DNA of 64,000 nucleotides from Candidatus Homeothermus arabinoxylanisolvens (lineage in GTDB: Bacteria > Bacteroidota > Bacteroidia > Bacteroidales > Muribaculaceae), in NCBI GenBank assembly GCA_001689405.1, contig LUJO01000022.1:17956-81955 (forward strand), read 5' to 3'. Positions within the stretch are counted from its first letter, which is position 1, and each line of letters opens with the position of its first letter. The notes beneath the pieces are model-generated. The model did no database searches and was not told the DNA's origin. It worked only from the letters and a program-made list of their open reading frames with translations. Below, one piece after another: positions 35,035 to 42,966 of the stretch. Both the position numbers and the translations under genes were made by a program.

Positions 35035-35871
35035 ATGCGACGATTATTGCTTATAAGTGTTATTATATTTACTGTTGTAGCCGCACGGGCACAGATCATA
35101 AGTCAGTCACCGAGTGAGGTGATTGACACCGACAGCGTGCGCAAAGCCTTTGACAACAGCCCTTTCTTCGGACTCTACAAAGACAATTACTTCATTTTCG
35201 GTCCGTCGGTAGGACCGAAGGCCACCAAAGCCAACACCAACGTCAAATTTCAGATATCCGTGGCGCAGCGACTCACCAAGAGCGTGCTCCCGTGGCATAC
35301 GTATCTGTATCTTTTCTATACTCAGAAGTGCTTCTGGAACGTGCTCCAGAAGTCTTTTCCCATGACGGACCTGAACTTCAATCCGGGTATAGGTCTTACG
35401 AAGCCGATATTCGTAAAAAACCGCTTTATCGGCAAGCTGTCGCTTATTGTCGAGCACGAGAGCAACGGCCGGTCACATAAAGCGAGCCGCTCATGGAACC
35501 GCATATCGCTCGCGGCCAACATATTCATCGACCCTACAATGATGATCTACGGAAAGTACTGGATACCCATAGTGGACGGAGAGAACAACCGCGACCTGCT
35601 CGACTACTACGGCCTGTACCAGTTCGGCATGAGCTACAACACCCTGTCAAAACGCTTCGGGGCGTCACTGATACTCACCAAGCGCAAGGGGTGGAATCTC
35701 AACTACAATACCGTGGTCGAGCTGAGCTACAAGCTTTCAAACAATGAAAACCAGTACCTCTTTCTACAGTTTTACAACGGCTACGGCGAGGGGTTGCTCG
35801 AATACAACAAGTTTCACTCGCAACTGCGCGTAGGGTTTGTCATCAAACCCGTATTTTTCAGCGAATTTTAG
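35035..35871 (+). CDS. pldA: Outer-membrane phospholipase A1 (PldA-like)
   Basis: A 278-residue outer-membrane beta-barrel with a signal peptide (RRLLLISVIIFTVVAARAQ). The active-site segment is EHESNGRSHKASRSWNRI. His141, Ser143 and Asn155 have the same spacing as the His-Ser-Asn triad of E. coli OMPLA. The barrel strands alternate hydrophobic and polar residues and the protein ends near Phe. It degrades phospholipids misplaced in the outer leaflet. The frame is open back to 34972, but the promoter evidence and signal peptide favour the ATG at 35035. Confidence 0.88.
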   Translation: MRRLLLISVIIFTVVAARAQIISQSPSEVIDTDSVRKAFDNSPFFGLYKDNYFIFGPSVGPKATKANTNVKFQISVAQRLTKSVLPWHTYLYLFYTQKCFWNVLQKSFPMTDLNFNPGIGLTKPIFVKNRFIGKLSLIVEHESNGRSHKASRSWNRISLAANIFIDPTMMIYGKYWIPIVDGENNRDLLDYYGLYQFGMSYNTLSKRFGASLILTKRKGWNLNYNTVVELSYKLSNNENQYLFLQFYNGYGEGLLEYNKFHSQLRVGFVIKPVFFSEF

Positions 35872-35893
35872 GCCTTTCACAGCCTCGTACACA

Positions 35894-36271
35894 TCAGAAT
35901 ATATTACGGCCTATCCACCATGCCGTAATAACGATAAAACACCCCCATATGGACCACTGCGAATTGACCGCATGGTAGAACCTCGGCCGGCGCTTGCGGA
36001 GCATCTCCGCGGCAAGCAGTATTCCCACCGGCACTATAGCTACGACAAGCAGCGCATTATAACCCCATGCGCCGGCCACATCGCCGTGAAGCAGTGCATG
36101 CACGGCCCGTTGGCTGCCGCATCCCGGACATTGCCATCCGGTCAGCACGAGAAACGGACACTTGGGAAAAAACGCGCTGTCGCTCGGGTCGAAATAAAAA
36201 TACACGCACAACAACAATGCCGCCGCAAGACACACAAGCAGCACGACGTTATACTTGCGACCCGCAGTCAT
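35894..36271 (-). CDS. DUF2752 membrane protein
   Basis: A 125-residue membrane protein with three helices. The conserved core is CPFLVLTGWQCPGCGSQRAV followed by HALLHGD, which is the DUF2752 signature with its Cys-Pro-x-Cys-Gly pair. Function unknown. It follows the GYF/CD225-type gene by only 5 bp, and this pairing is one I recall from Bacteroidetes. Confidence 0.85.
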   Translation of the reverse strand: MTAGRKYNVVLLVCLAAALLLCVYFYFDPSDSAFFPKCPFLVLTGWQCPGCGSQRAVHALLHGDVAGAWGYNALLVVAIVPVGILLAAEMLRKRRPRFYHAVNSQWSIWGCFIVITAWWIGRNIF

Positions 36272-36276
36272 ATCCC

Positions 36277-36699
36277 CTATACAAGCCAGTTAAACGGCAG
36301 TCCGGTAATAAAGGCAAACGGAAGCCCCAGAAGACCGAACACAAACGAGAGTATGCACCACAGCTGCGCGTTTTGCGAGGCTTTCTGCGCTCCGGCAAGA
36401 TCGCCCTGAGCATACTTAGACTCCACGTTTGAGGAGTAGACAATGGCCACTATACCGGCAGGCAGACAGCAGAGCAGCGTCAGCACCACCGCCCACGCCA
36501 GATAGGTAGGCGGACACGGCACCAAGCGCGACACGTGCTGCGGAAAAAGCGACATAAGCTCCGGAACTCTCTCAGCCGGAGTCCACTGCTGAAGCCCTTC
36601 GCGCCATACAAGAGTGTCGCGCTTTACTCCTATGGCACACAGCTGGTCGAAGTAAAGCGGACCCACTTTTACGTTATTGATCAATGCCCAATACTGCAT
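36277..36699 (-). CDS. GYF-domain protein with CD225/dispanin-type membrane pair
   Basis: A 140-residue protein. Residues 1-50 form a GYF_2-type domain (YWALINNVKVGPLYFDQL, then DTLVWREGLQQWTPAERVPE). A linker precedes two membrane helices in a CD225/dispanin-like arrangement (YLAWAVVLTLLCCLPAGIVA, VESKYAQGDLAGAQKASQNA, LWCILSFVFGLLG). Bacterial members are of unknown function, probably small membrane adaptors. It lies 12 bp after deoC. Confidence 0.82.
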   Translation of the reverse strand: MQYWALINNVKVGPLYFDQLCAIGVKRDTLVWREGLQQWTPAERVPELMSLFPQHVSRLVPCPPTYLAWAVVLTLLCCLPAGIVAIVYSSNVESKYAQGDLAGAQKASQNAQLWCILSFVFGLLGLPFAFITGLPFNWLV

Positions 36700-36711
36700 A
36701 ATGTACTGTAG

Positions 36712-37596
36712 TTAAAAACACTTGACGTTTTCACCCAAGATGTCGCCGAGCAGATTGTTGGCAAGACGGCTCGCTCCTATGCGGAACAGTGAGTTGTCGA
36801 GCCATTCCTCGCCGAGCACTTCCTTGATGACCGTGTAGTACTTGACGGCATCGGCAGTGGTCGATATGCCTCCGGCGGCCTTGAAACCAACCTTGTTGCC
36901 CGTAGTCTCGTAATACTCCTTTATACACAGAGCCATGACATAAGCGGCCTCAAGCGACGCGCCTTCATACACCTTGCCCGTCGAGGTCTTGATAAAGTCG
37001 GCGCCCGAATACATCGACAGCACCGAAGCGTTACGTATATTCTCGGCCGTCTTCAACGCACCGGTCTCAAGTATGACCTTCAGATGCGCGTCACGGCATG
37101 CGTGCTTCTGTTCTATGATTTCGTCGGCTACTTCCTCCCAGTCACCGTCAAGATAATTGCCCACATTGAACACAATGTCTATTTCGTCAGCACCGCCTTC
37201 CACGGCCAACGCGGTCTCTGCTATCTTGACCTCAAGAAATGACTGTGCCGAAGGAAATGCGCCCGACACACAGGCCACCTTAACATCCGACACATCGAGA
37301 ACCGTGCGCACAAGCTGTGCAAAATTAGGATATACACATATGGCAGCCACGTTTTTCAGCTCGGGGTGCTCGTTGTCAAATGCATTCACCCTTTCCGTGA
37401 AGTCAGCCACCGAACGCGGCGAGTCGGTAGTAGATAGAGTGGTGAGGTCTATACAGTTAAGTATAGCTTTGTATACATCCTTGTTCATGTTCTCATCCAA
37501 GTGCTGCGAAAGTATTTTTTCTACTTCGGCCTTGACTGCCGCGTCATCGGTAGTAACCTTTGATGCGGCCACAGTGTCATGATATTTGTCGCTCAT
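36712..37596 (-). CDS. deoC: Deoxyribose-phosphate aldolase
   Basis: A 294-residue class I aldolase splitting 2-deoxyribose-5-phosphate into glyceraldehyde-3-phosphate and acetaldehyde in deoxynucleoside catabolism. The Schiff-base Lys is in ADFIKTSTGKVYEGA, the strand VKVILETGAL precedes it, and VGFKAAGGI follows with the second active-site Lys. It is longer at the N-terminus than the E. coli enzyme, as in other Bacteroidetes. It belongs to the run dtd-mazG-deoC-GYF-DUF2752. Confidence 0.95.
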   Translation of the reverse strand: MSDKYHDTVAASKVTTDDAAVKAEVEKILSQHLDENMNKDVYKAILNCIDLTTLSTTDSPRSVADFTERVNAFDNEHPELKNVAAICVYPNFAQLVRTVLDVSDVKVACVSGAFPSAQSFLEVKIAETALAVEGGADEIDIVFNVGNYLDGDWEEVADEIIEQKHACRDAHLKVILETGALKTAENIRNASVLSMYSGADFIKTSTGKVYEGASLEAAYVMALCIKEYYETTGNKVGFKAAGGISTTADAVKYYTVIKEVLGEEWLDNSLFRIGASRLANNLLGDILGENVKCF

Positions 37597-37609
37597 AACT
37601 AAATGGAGT

Positions 37610-37975
37610 TTATTGTTTTGTTTTCAGTTTATCATTTAAACGGTGTCGCGAGGCGTCTCGTTCGGTCTTCTTGTCAAGATTTTTATAAAATGCCTCGGTA
37701 AGATTCACCCCGGTCTGGTTGGCGATAGCCATCAACACCCACATGACATCGGCAAGTTCATCGCCCAACGTATCGGCCTCGCCGGCCTTAAACGACTGGT
37801 CGCCGAACCGTCGCGCCATTATACGTGCCACCTCTCCTACCTCTTCGGCGAGTATGGCCATATTGGTCAATGGCGAAAAATAGCGCACACCTACCGTCGT
37901 TATCCAGCTGTCAACTATACGCTGTGCCTCGCCGATTGAAAGTTCATCACCCTTAGTATGCTCCATAACGGTCAT
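37610..37975 (-). CDS. MazG-like nucleotide pyrophosphohydrolase
   Basis: A 121-residue all-alpha NTP pyrophosphohydrolase. The metal-binding pattern is LAEEVGEVARIMARRFG with two Glu residues and later GDELADVMWVLMAIANQTG with the acidic pair. It is a single-domain form, shorter than E. coli MazG, and probably removes aberrant nucleotides. Its start overlaps the dtd stop by 4 bp and it precedes deoC by 13 bp. Confidence 0.88.
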   Translation of the reverse strand: MTVMEHTKGDELSIGEAQRIVDSWITTVGVRYFSPLTNMAILAEEVGEVARIMARRFGDQSFKAGEADTLGDELADVMWVLMAIANQTGVNLTEAFYKNLDKKTERDASRHRLNDKLKTKQ

Positions 37976-38424
37976 TCCTTAAGCTTTGAATCGATTATTA
38001 TAGTTACCGGCCCGTCATTGACAAGGCTTACCTTCATGTCGGCACCGAATATGCCGCGCTTTACCTCACGGCCCGTAAGCCGCGACACCTCCTTGCAGAA
38101 ATCCTCATAAAGAGGCACGGCCACATCATGACCGGCGGCCCTTATATAGCTCGGACGGTTGCCCTTGCGCGTCGAGGCGGTGAGAGTGAACTGACTTACG
38201 GCAAGCACGTCACCTCCTACATCAGTCACCGAGCGGTTCATCACCCCGTTTTCATCGTCAAAAATACGCAAAGCCGCAGTCTTGGCCGCGAGCCACTGCA
38301 TGTCAGCCTCGTTATCGCCGTTTTCGACGCCTACGAGCACGAGCAGACCGCCGTCGATGGCGGAATGGAGTTTACCGTCGACGCTTACTGAAGCTGATGA
38401 CACACGTTGTATAACAAGTCGCAT
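37972..38424 (-). CDS. dtd: D-aminoacyl-tRNA deacylase
   Basis: A 150-residue DTD that hydrolyses D-aminoacyl-tRNAs and mischarged Gly-tRNA(Ala). The conserved SQFTLTAST motif contains the active-site Thr region, the N-terminus MRLVIQRVSSASVSVDG is typical, and the C-terminal NDGPVTIIID carries the Gly-cisPro-like motif in its NxGPVT form. Length is standard. A TATTTTTG word at 38452-38445 (minus) may be its -7 element. Confidence 0.95.
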   Translation of the reverse strand: MRLVIQRVSSASVSVDGKLHSAIDGGLLVLVGVENGDNEADMQWLAAKTAALRIFDDENGVMNRSVTDVGGDVLAVSQFTLTASTRKGNRPSYIRAAGHDVAVPLYEDFCKEVSRLTGREVKRGIFGADMKVSLVNDGPVTIIIDSKLKE

Positions 38425-38497
38425 TATTTTCGTATCTTATGACACAAAAATAACGATTTTTTTTGAATTGCCGCCTCTGTACGGCTACAAGATTGAA

Positions 38498-38959
38498 TTA
38501 TTCGTAATTAATGGGTATTTCGCGGTCTATACTGCTGTCGAGCGAAATGAGGGTCTCTGTGCCGTTGACACCGTGTATAGTCTGTATACGGTCATTCAGC
38601 AGCTCCATAAGATGCTCGTTGTCACGGGCATACAGCTTGATAAGCATAGTGTAAGGACCGGTAGTGAAATGACATTCAACAATTTCGGGTATCTTTTCAA
38701 GCTCCGGCACTACGTCGCGATACATGGCGCCGCGGTCAAGATTAACACCTATGTAAGTACACGTGCGATAACCGAGCACTTTGGGATTGACATGGTAACC
38801 CGAACCCGTGATGACCTTAAGGTCGATCATGCGCTGCAGACGCTGGTGTATGGCGGCGCGCGACACTCCGCACTCCATAGCCACATCCTTTGATGGTATA
38901 CGGGCGTTGCGCATCACTATTTCGAGTATTTTACGATCAAGGTTGTCAATTTTTTCCAT
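38498..38959 (-). CDS. Lrp/AsnC family transcriptional regulator
   Basis: A 153-residue regulator with an N-terminal winged helix-turn-helix (RNARIPSKDVAMECGVSRAA, then IHQRLQRM) and a C-terminal RAM/AsnC ligand-binding domain (residues of about 70-145, including VVPELEKIPEIVECHFTTG). Such proteins sense amino acids and act as octamers. Its target genes are not indicated; it is monocistronic with a full promoter 38 bp upstream. Confidence 0.93.
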   Translation of the reverse strand: MEKIDNLDRKILEIVMRNARIPSKDVAMECGVSRAAIHQRLQRMIDLKVITGSGYHVNPKVLGYRTCTYIGVNLDRGAMYRDVVPELEKIPEIVECHFTTGPYTMLIKLYARDNEHLMELLNDRIQTIHGVNGTETLISLDSSIDREIPINYE

Positions 38960-38996
38960 AAAATTGCATGATTACAAATTCCTACCAAATTTTTAG

Positions 38997-39026
38997 CAAA
39001 TGTACGCATTATTTTTAATATTTCAA
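38997..39026 (-). promoter_or_regulatory. Promoter of the Lrp/AsnC-type regulator
   Basis: On the minus strand TTG (39026-39024) and TACATTTG (39004-38997) with a 19-bp spacer match the Bacteroidetes pattern. Confidence 0.7.
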
Positions 39027-39151
39027 GCAAAATGTTATAAAACAGCAAAAATATCCATACAATTATATTTTTAGGACAATTTTAATTCGATCCCGCCGGT
39101 TTTACGTCGTTCTATGGCATGAGCACAGGCTGCATTGCGTGCACAATGGCG

Positions 39152-39637
39152 TCAGGTGTTTTTGTAGCAACGCGCATCGGGCATCACGGGAGCAGCGTTG
39201 CCGGCAAGATACTGTTCAAGATATTCCTTATAAAGGAAGAGCGGTATGCGGTCTATGCCGTGCGCCGCCAGCATGGCCGACACGCGGTCAATCTCCGACT
39301 TGATGTGGCGGTGTATGAGGTTGTAGCGCTTGGCTATGAGGCGTATGTATTTGCGGTCCTGCTTGACGAGACGTCCGGCCTCGATGGTGGCAGGTGCGCG
39401 GTATACCTCGGCGGCAGCCTCACGGCGACGGCGCTGATAGGATGCAGCCTTCGCACGGCGGTCTATGACGGGTTTAAGCAGATTGAACACACATTGCGCT
39501 ATGGGATTGAGGTCACACGGCTCGGTGGCTGTCAACTGATACTCCTTGATGGCGTCGATGAGGGGTTGCTGAAGTTCTGCGGGAAGCATGGCTATGGACT
39601 CGCTCCAAGCCTTGTCAAATTTCGGTGTACGTTTCAT
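39152..39637 (-). CDS. DUF6291-like protein (phage-type)
   Basis: A 161-residue basic protein. The N-terminal half (AWSESIAMLPAELQQPLIDA, then IKEYQL, and AQCVFNLLKPVIDRR) resembles the short DUF6291-type domain seen in phage and conjugative-element replication loci, as I remember it; this is unverified. A basic segment (RRAKAASYQRRRREAAAE) follows, then a helical C-terminus. It stands alone and shares a distinctive promoter with the M15 peptidase gene at 21878-22309, suggesting co-regulation. Function unknown. Confidence 0.6.
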   Translation of the reverse strand: MKRTPKFDKAWSESIAMLPAELQQPLIDAIKEYQLTATEPCDLNPIAQCVFNLLKPVIDRRAKAASYQRRRREAAAEVYRAPATIEAGRLVKQDRKYIRLIAKRYNLIHRHIKSEIDRVSAMLAAHGIDRIPLFLYKEYLEQYLAGNAAPVMPDARCYKNT

Positions 39638-39669
39638 AATATCGTGATTGGTTTAAGTATTGTTTCCCG

Positions 39670-39714
39670 CAAAGATAATACGATGAAATACCGTTTTTAT
39701 GTACAATCGGGCAT
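39670..39714 (-). promoter_or_regulatory. Promoter with the same upstream block as the M15 peptidase gene
   Basis: The minus-strand -7 element TATCTTTG is at 39677-39670. The block TTTATG-T-ACAATCGGGCAT is at 39696-39714, matching 18 of 19 bases of 22369-22387 at the same 26-bp offset. The flanking CCGCAAAGATAA is also identical at both sites. Confidence 0.65.
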
Positions 39715-39934
39715 TAACAGTTTATTTTCAGCATAAATGGCTTACAATGTGCGCGTTAATCCGCGATTTAATGTTAGTTAATGCAAAAACGCACCATATG
39801 TTAACGCGTCTGTCGGCAGCCCGTGTAACCCTACGGTTTGACCTCCCAAATAGGGAAAAATCGGTTGTGGCCGGTAGGGACGCCAGTACCAATCTGCATT
39901 CAGCAGTTCAACCGGGATGAGGGGTTCGAGGGGT

Positions 39935-39985
39935 ACAAAAAAGAATGAGTAAAAGTAAGCCGAAGCACTACAATTACTCATTCTT
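39935..39985 (-). terminator. Rho-independent terminator of tRNA-Asp
   Basis: On the minus strand AAGAATGAGTAA (39985-39974) pairs perfectly with the complementary arm at 39952-39941 (12-bp stem), followed by a run of T from about 39941 down to 39937. It lies 14 bp past the 3' end of the tRNA. The rest of 39715-39934 shows no gene. Confidence 0.85.
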
Positions 39986-39998
39986 CCTCTCTCCTCAG

Positions 39999-40072
39999 CG
40001 GTGCGTACGGGACTCGAACCCGTGACCCCATGCGTGACAGGCATGTATTCTAACCAACTGAACTAACGCACC
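39999..40072 (-). tRNA. tRNA-Asp(GTC)
   Basis: A 74-nt cloverleaf on the minus strand. The acceptor arms GGTGCGT and ACGCACC pair perfectly, the anticodon loop reads CTGTCAC with anticodon GTC, the T-arm has GGTTCGAGTCC, and the discriminator base is G, as expected for tRNA-Asp. CCA is not encoded. A terminator follows directly. Confidence 0.97.
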
Positions 40073-40164
40073 ATTTTTAGAGTTTACCAAGCGACCTCTG
40101 TCGTTTAGCGAGTGCAAAGTTATGCAGAATTTTTAATTCTCCAAAATTTTCAAGGTGTTTTTTC

Positions 40165-40210
40165 AAAAAAATCTCGGCAAAACAGCATTTTTTTACCATT
40201 TTGCCGAGAT
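40165..40210 (-). terminator. Rho-independent terminator of the BI-1 gene
   Basis: ATCTCGGCAAAA (40171-40182) and TTTTGCCGAGAT (40199-40210) form a perfect 12-bp stem, followed on the minus strand by seven T (40171-40165). It lies 19 bp past the stop at 40229. Confidence 0.9.
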
Positions 40211-40228
40211 TATATCTAAAACCGACGC

Positions 40229-40927
40229 TTAGTCTCTTGACGAGCCGAAGAAACGAAGCAGGTAAAGGAACAGGTTGATGAAGTCAAGATAGAGGCTCAA
40301 AGCGCCTATGGTAGCCAGACGCGACGGCTCTATGGCGTTGTACTGTGCCATCTGTTTGATTTTCTGGGTATCCCAAGCCGTAAGACCGATGAAGATGAGG
40401 ACACCGGCTATCGATACAATCCACTCAAGAGTGCTGTTGGCCCAGAATATGTTAATGACACTTGCTATAATAAGACCAATCAGGGCCATGAACAGGAACG
40501 AACCTATCTTGGTAAGGTCGCGATTGGTAAAATAGCCGTATACACTCATGGCGCCGAATACACCTGCGGTTATAAGGAATGTCTTGAAGATAGACACCGG
40601 AGTATAGGCGGCAAATATAAGAGCGAATGTGACTCCGTTAAGCAACGAGTAAACGTAAAACAGCACCGTAGCCACGGGAGAACTGATTTTATTTACAGCT
40701 CCGCTGATGCCGAACACCATCAGAAGCTCAACGATAAGCAGCCCCCAGTATACCCAGCGGTGTGAAGCAAGAAAATATACGAGATCGGGAATGCCGGCAC
40801 ATATCCATGCGGCACCGCCGGTCACGAGCAGAGCAAGAAACATCTTTACGTAAACGCGCTTCATCACTTGAGATACTCTCGTGTCAAGCGCCTGCGATTC
40901 ATAAGAATCCATGTTGTAATTATTCAT
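40229..40927 (-). CDS. Bax inhibitor-1/YccA family membrane protein
   Basis: A 232-residue protein with seven hydrophobic helices, the hallmark of the BI-1/YccA/YbhL family. Matching segments are VYVKMFLALLVTGGAAWICA, TFLITAGVFGAMSVYGYFTN, DLTKIGSFLFMALIGLIIAS, and the C-terminal GLTAWDTQKIKQMAQ with DFINLFLYLLRFFG. Family members may act as pH-sensitive Ca leak channels or inhibitors of FtsH. A TATATTTG word at 40972-40965 (minus) is a possible -7 element. Confidence 0.93.
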   Translation of the reverse strand: MNNYNMDSYESQALDTRVSQVMKRVYVKMFLALLVTGGAAWICAGIPDLVYFLASHRWVYWGLLIVELLMVFGISGAVNKISSPVATVLFYVYSLLNGVTFALIFAAYTPVSIFKTFLITAGVFGAMSVYGYFTNRDLTKIGSFLFMALIGLIIASVINIFWANSTLEWIVSIAGVLIFIGLTAWDTQKIKQMAQYNAIEPSRLATIGALSLYLDFINLFLYLLRFFGSSRD

Positions 40928-40998
40928 AATGATAAATGTTTAGAGAGATAACGTTTTATATCGGTCAAATATAATGTTACAAATGTTAAATTTATTTA

Positions 40999-42783
40999 TT
41001 ACATGCGCTCGGGCACCTCTATGCCAAGAAGCGACATGCCGCTCTTGACCACTTCGGCCACTTCGGCGCTCAGGGCGAGACGCATTGATCTTACAGCCTC
41101 ATCGGCCTCGTTAAGTATAGAGTAATCATGATAGAACTGATTGTACTCCTTGACAAGGTCATAGACGTAGTTGGCTATGAGCGCAGGCGAATAGCTGCGT
41201 CCGGCCTCGGCAACCACCGAAGGATAATCGGCAAGATGCTGTATAAGCGATATCTCCTTGTCGTTGGGCACAACGGCGTCGTATCCTTCAGGTCTGTACC
41301 CCGCATCGGCGGCCTTGCGGAGCACCGAACGTATGCGGGCGTAGGTGTATTGTATAAACGGTCCGGTATTGCCGTTGAAGTCTATCGACTCCTTGGGGTT
41401 GAAAGTCATGTTCTTGCGCGGATCGACCTTCAGCAGGAAGTATTTCAAGGCTCCGAGACCCACTATACGGGCTATCTCGTCGGCCTCCCCGGGAGTGAAA
41501 TCGCCCTTGCCGCGCTCCGCCGATACCTCGCGCGCGCCCTCGATCATCTCGTCCATAAGGTCGTCGGCATCCACCACCGTACCCTCGCGGCTCTTCATCT
41601 TGCCTTCGGGGAGCTCTACCATACCGTAGGAGAAGTGTACGAGATCCTTGCCCCACTTGAAGCCGAGACGGTCAAGAAGCAGCGACAGCACTTGGAAGTG
41701 ATAGTTCTGCTCGTTGCCCACGACATAAATCATCTTGTCAATCGGGAAGTCCTGATAGCGGAGCTTGGCCGTACCTATGTCCTGCGTCATGTACACCGAC
41801 GTGCCGTCGCTGCGCAGAAGCAGTTTGTGGTCAAGGCCGGCATCGGTAAGGTCGGCCCATACCGATCCGTCATCCTTGCGGTACATAATGCCCTTTTCAA
41901 GGCCCTCAAGCACTTTCTCCTTACCTTCGAGGTAAGTGTCGCTCTCGTAATATATCTTGTCGAAGTCAACGCCGAGACGCTTGTAGGTGGCGTCGAAACC
42001 TGCGTAGACCCAATTGTTCATCATCTCCCACAGTCCGCGCACTTCCGGGTCTTTGCTCTCCCAGCGGCGCAGCATCTCGCGGGCCTCAAGCATGAGCGGC
42101 GACGACTTTTCGGCCTCTTCCTGCGACATGCCTTCATCCATGAGCTTCTTTATCTCGGCCTTATAGTGCTTGTCAAAGAGCACGTAGAAGTCGCCGATAA
42201 GGTGGTCGCCCTTCTTTCCGGTCGACTCGGGAGTGGCACCCTCGCCCCACTTCTTCCAAGCAAGCATGGACTTGCATATATGAATACCGCGGTCGTTGAC
42301 TATGTTGGTCTTCACAACACGGTTGCCGCATGCCTTCAGTATCTGCGACAGGCTGTAGCCGAGCAGATTGTTGCGCATGTGTCCGAGATGGAGCGGCTTG
42401 TTAGTGTTGGGCGACGAGTATTCCACCATGACCAGCGGACTTTCGGGAGTCACGGGCACGGTGCCGTAGTCGGGAGTCTCGCTTATGTGGTGCAACATCG
42501 ACGTGAAGTATGTGGGTTCGATGACTATGTTCAGGAAACCCTTTATAACGTTATAGCGGTTTACGGCCGGCTCGTTGTCCACAAGCCAGTCGCCTATCTC
42601 CTTGCCCACGGCTTCGGGGGCCTTGCGTGCGGCTTTCACCCACGGAAATACCACTACTGTAAGATTGCCTTCAAACTCTTTTTTCGTAGTCTGCGGCACT
42701 ATTGACGACGGGTCAGTCTCTACACCGTAAAGCGCGTTGACGGCACGGGCCACCGCCTGCGCTATGATATTATCAATCGACAT
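40999..42783 (-). CDS. argS: Arginyl-tRNA synthetase
   Basis: A 594-residue class Ia synthetase. The HIGH motif is HLGH at residues 132-135 in SSPNTNKPLHLGHMRNN, and the KMSKS position is KMKSREGTVV, the degenerate form usual in ArgS. The N-terminal Add-1 domain and C-terminal DALR anticodon-binding domain (YVYDLVKEYNQFYHDYSIL) are complete. The stop is at 40999, and a -7 element TATCTTTG lies at 42818-42811. Confidence 0.97.
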   Translation of the reverse strand: MSIDNIIAQAVARAVNALYGVETDPSSIVPQTTKKEFEGNLTVVVFPWVKAARKAPEAVGKEIGDWLVDNEPAVNRYNVIKGFLNIVIEPTYFTSMLHHISETPDYGTVPVTPESPLVMVEYSSPNTNKPLHLGHMRNNLLGYSLSQILKACGNRVVKTNIVNDRGIHICKSMLAWKKWGEGATPESTGKKGDHLIGDFYVLFDKHYKAEIKKLMDEGMSQEEAEKSSPLMLEAREMLRRWESKDPEVRGLWEMMNNWVYAGFDATYKRLGVDFDKIYYESDTYLEGKEKVLEGLEKGIMYRKDDGSVWADLTDAGLDHKLLLRSDGTSVYMTQDIGTAKLRYQDFPIDKMIYVVGNEQNYHFQVLSLLLDRLGFKWGKDLVHFSYGMVELPEGKMKSREGTVVDADDLMDEMIEGAREVSAERGKGDFTPGEADEIARIVGLGALKYFLLKVDPRKNMTFNPKESIDFNGNTGPFIQYTYARIRSVLRKAADAGYRPEGYDAVVPNDKEISLIQHLADYPSVVAEAGRSYSPALIANYVYDLVKEYNQFYHDYSILNEADEAVRSMRLALSAEVAEVVKSGMSLLGIEVPERM

Positions 42784-42810
42784 CTCTTTATCTTTTTATG
42801 TTTCAGTGTA

Positions 42811-42818
42811 CAAAGATA
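42811..42818 (-). promoter_or_regulatory. -7 element of argS
   Basis: TATCTTTG on the minus strand lies 28 bp upstream of the argS start. No clear -33 box. Confidence 0.5.
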
Positions 42819-42934
42819 CTTATTTTATCGCTATTGTAAAAACAGCCTGTATTTATACTTAGGCAAAAATCATGCCATAATGTCAAAATCGCAGAGTATT
42901 GAAACACACTTGATGCCAATTGCTCAAAATTTAT

Positions 42935-42942
42935 TACCTTTG
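42935..42942 (+). promoter_or_regulatory. -7 element of nadB
   Basis: TACCTTTG matches TAnnTTTG 25 bp upstream of nadB. A TTG at 42910-42912 lies 22 bp further up, slightly farther than ideal. Confidence 0.55.
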
Positions 42943-42966
42943 CGATTGATAATTAATCATTGAGCT

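Noticed and set aside
39778..40044. An 88-codon minus-strand frame over tRNA-Asp
   Set aside because: It is the tRNA read as protein plus its terminator.
41128..42705. A 525-codon frame antisense to argS
   Set aside because: argS is certain on the other strand; the long frame follows from its codon use and encodes no recognisable domain.
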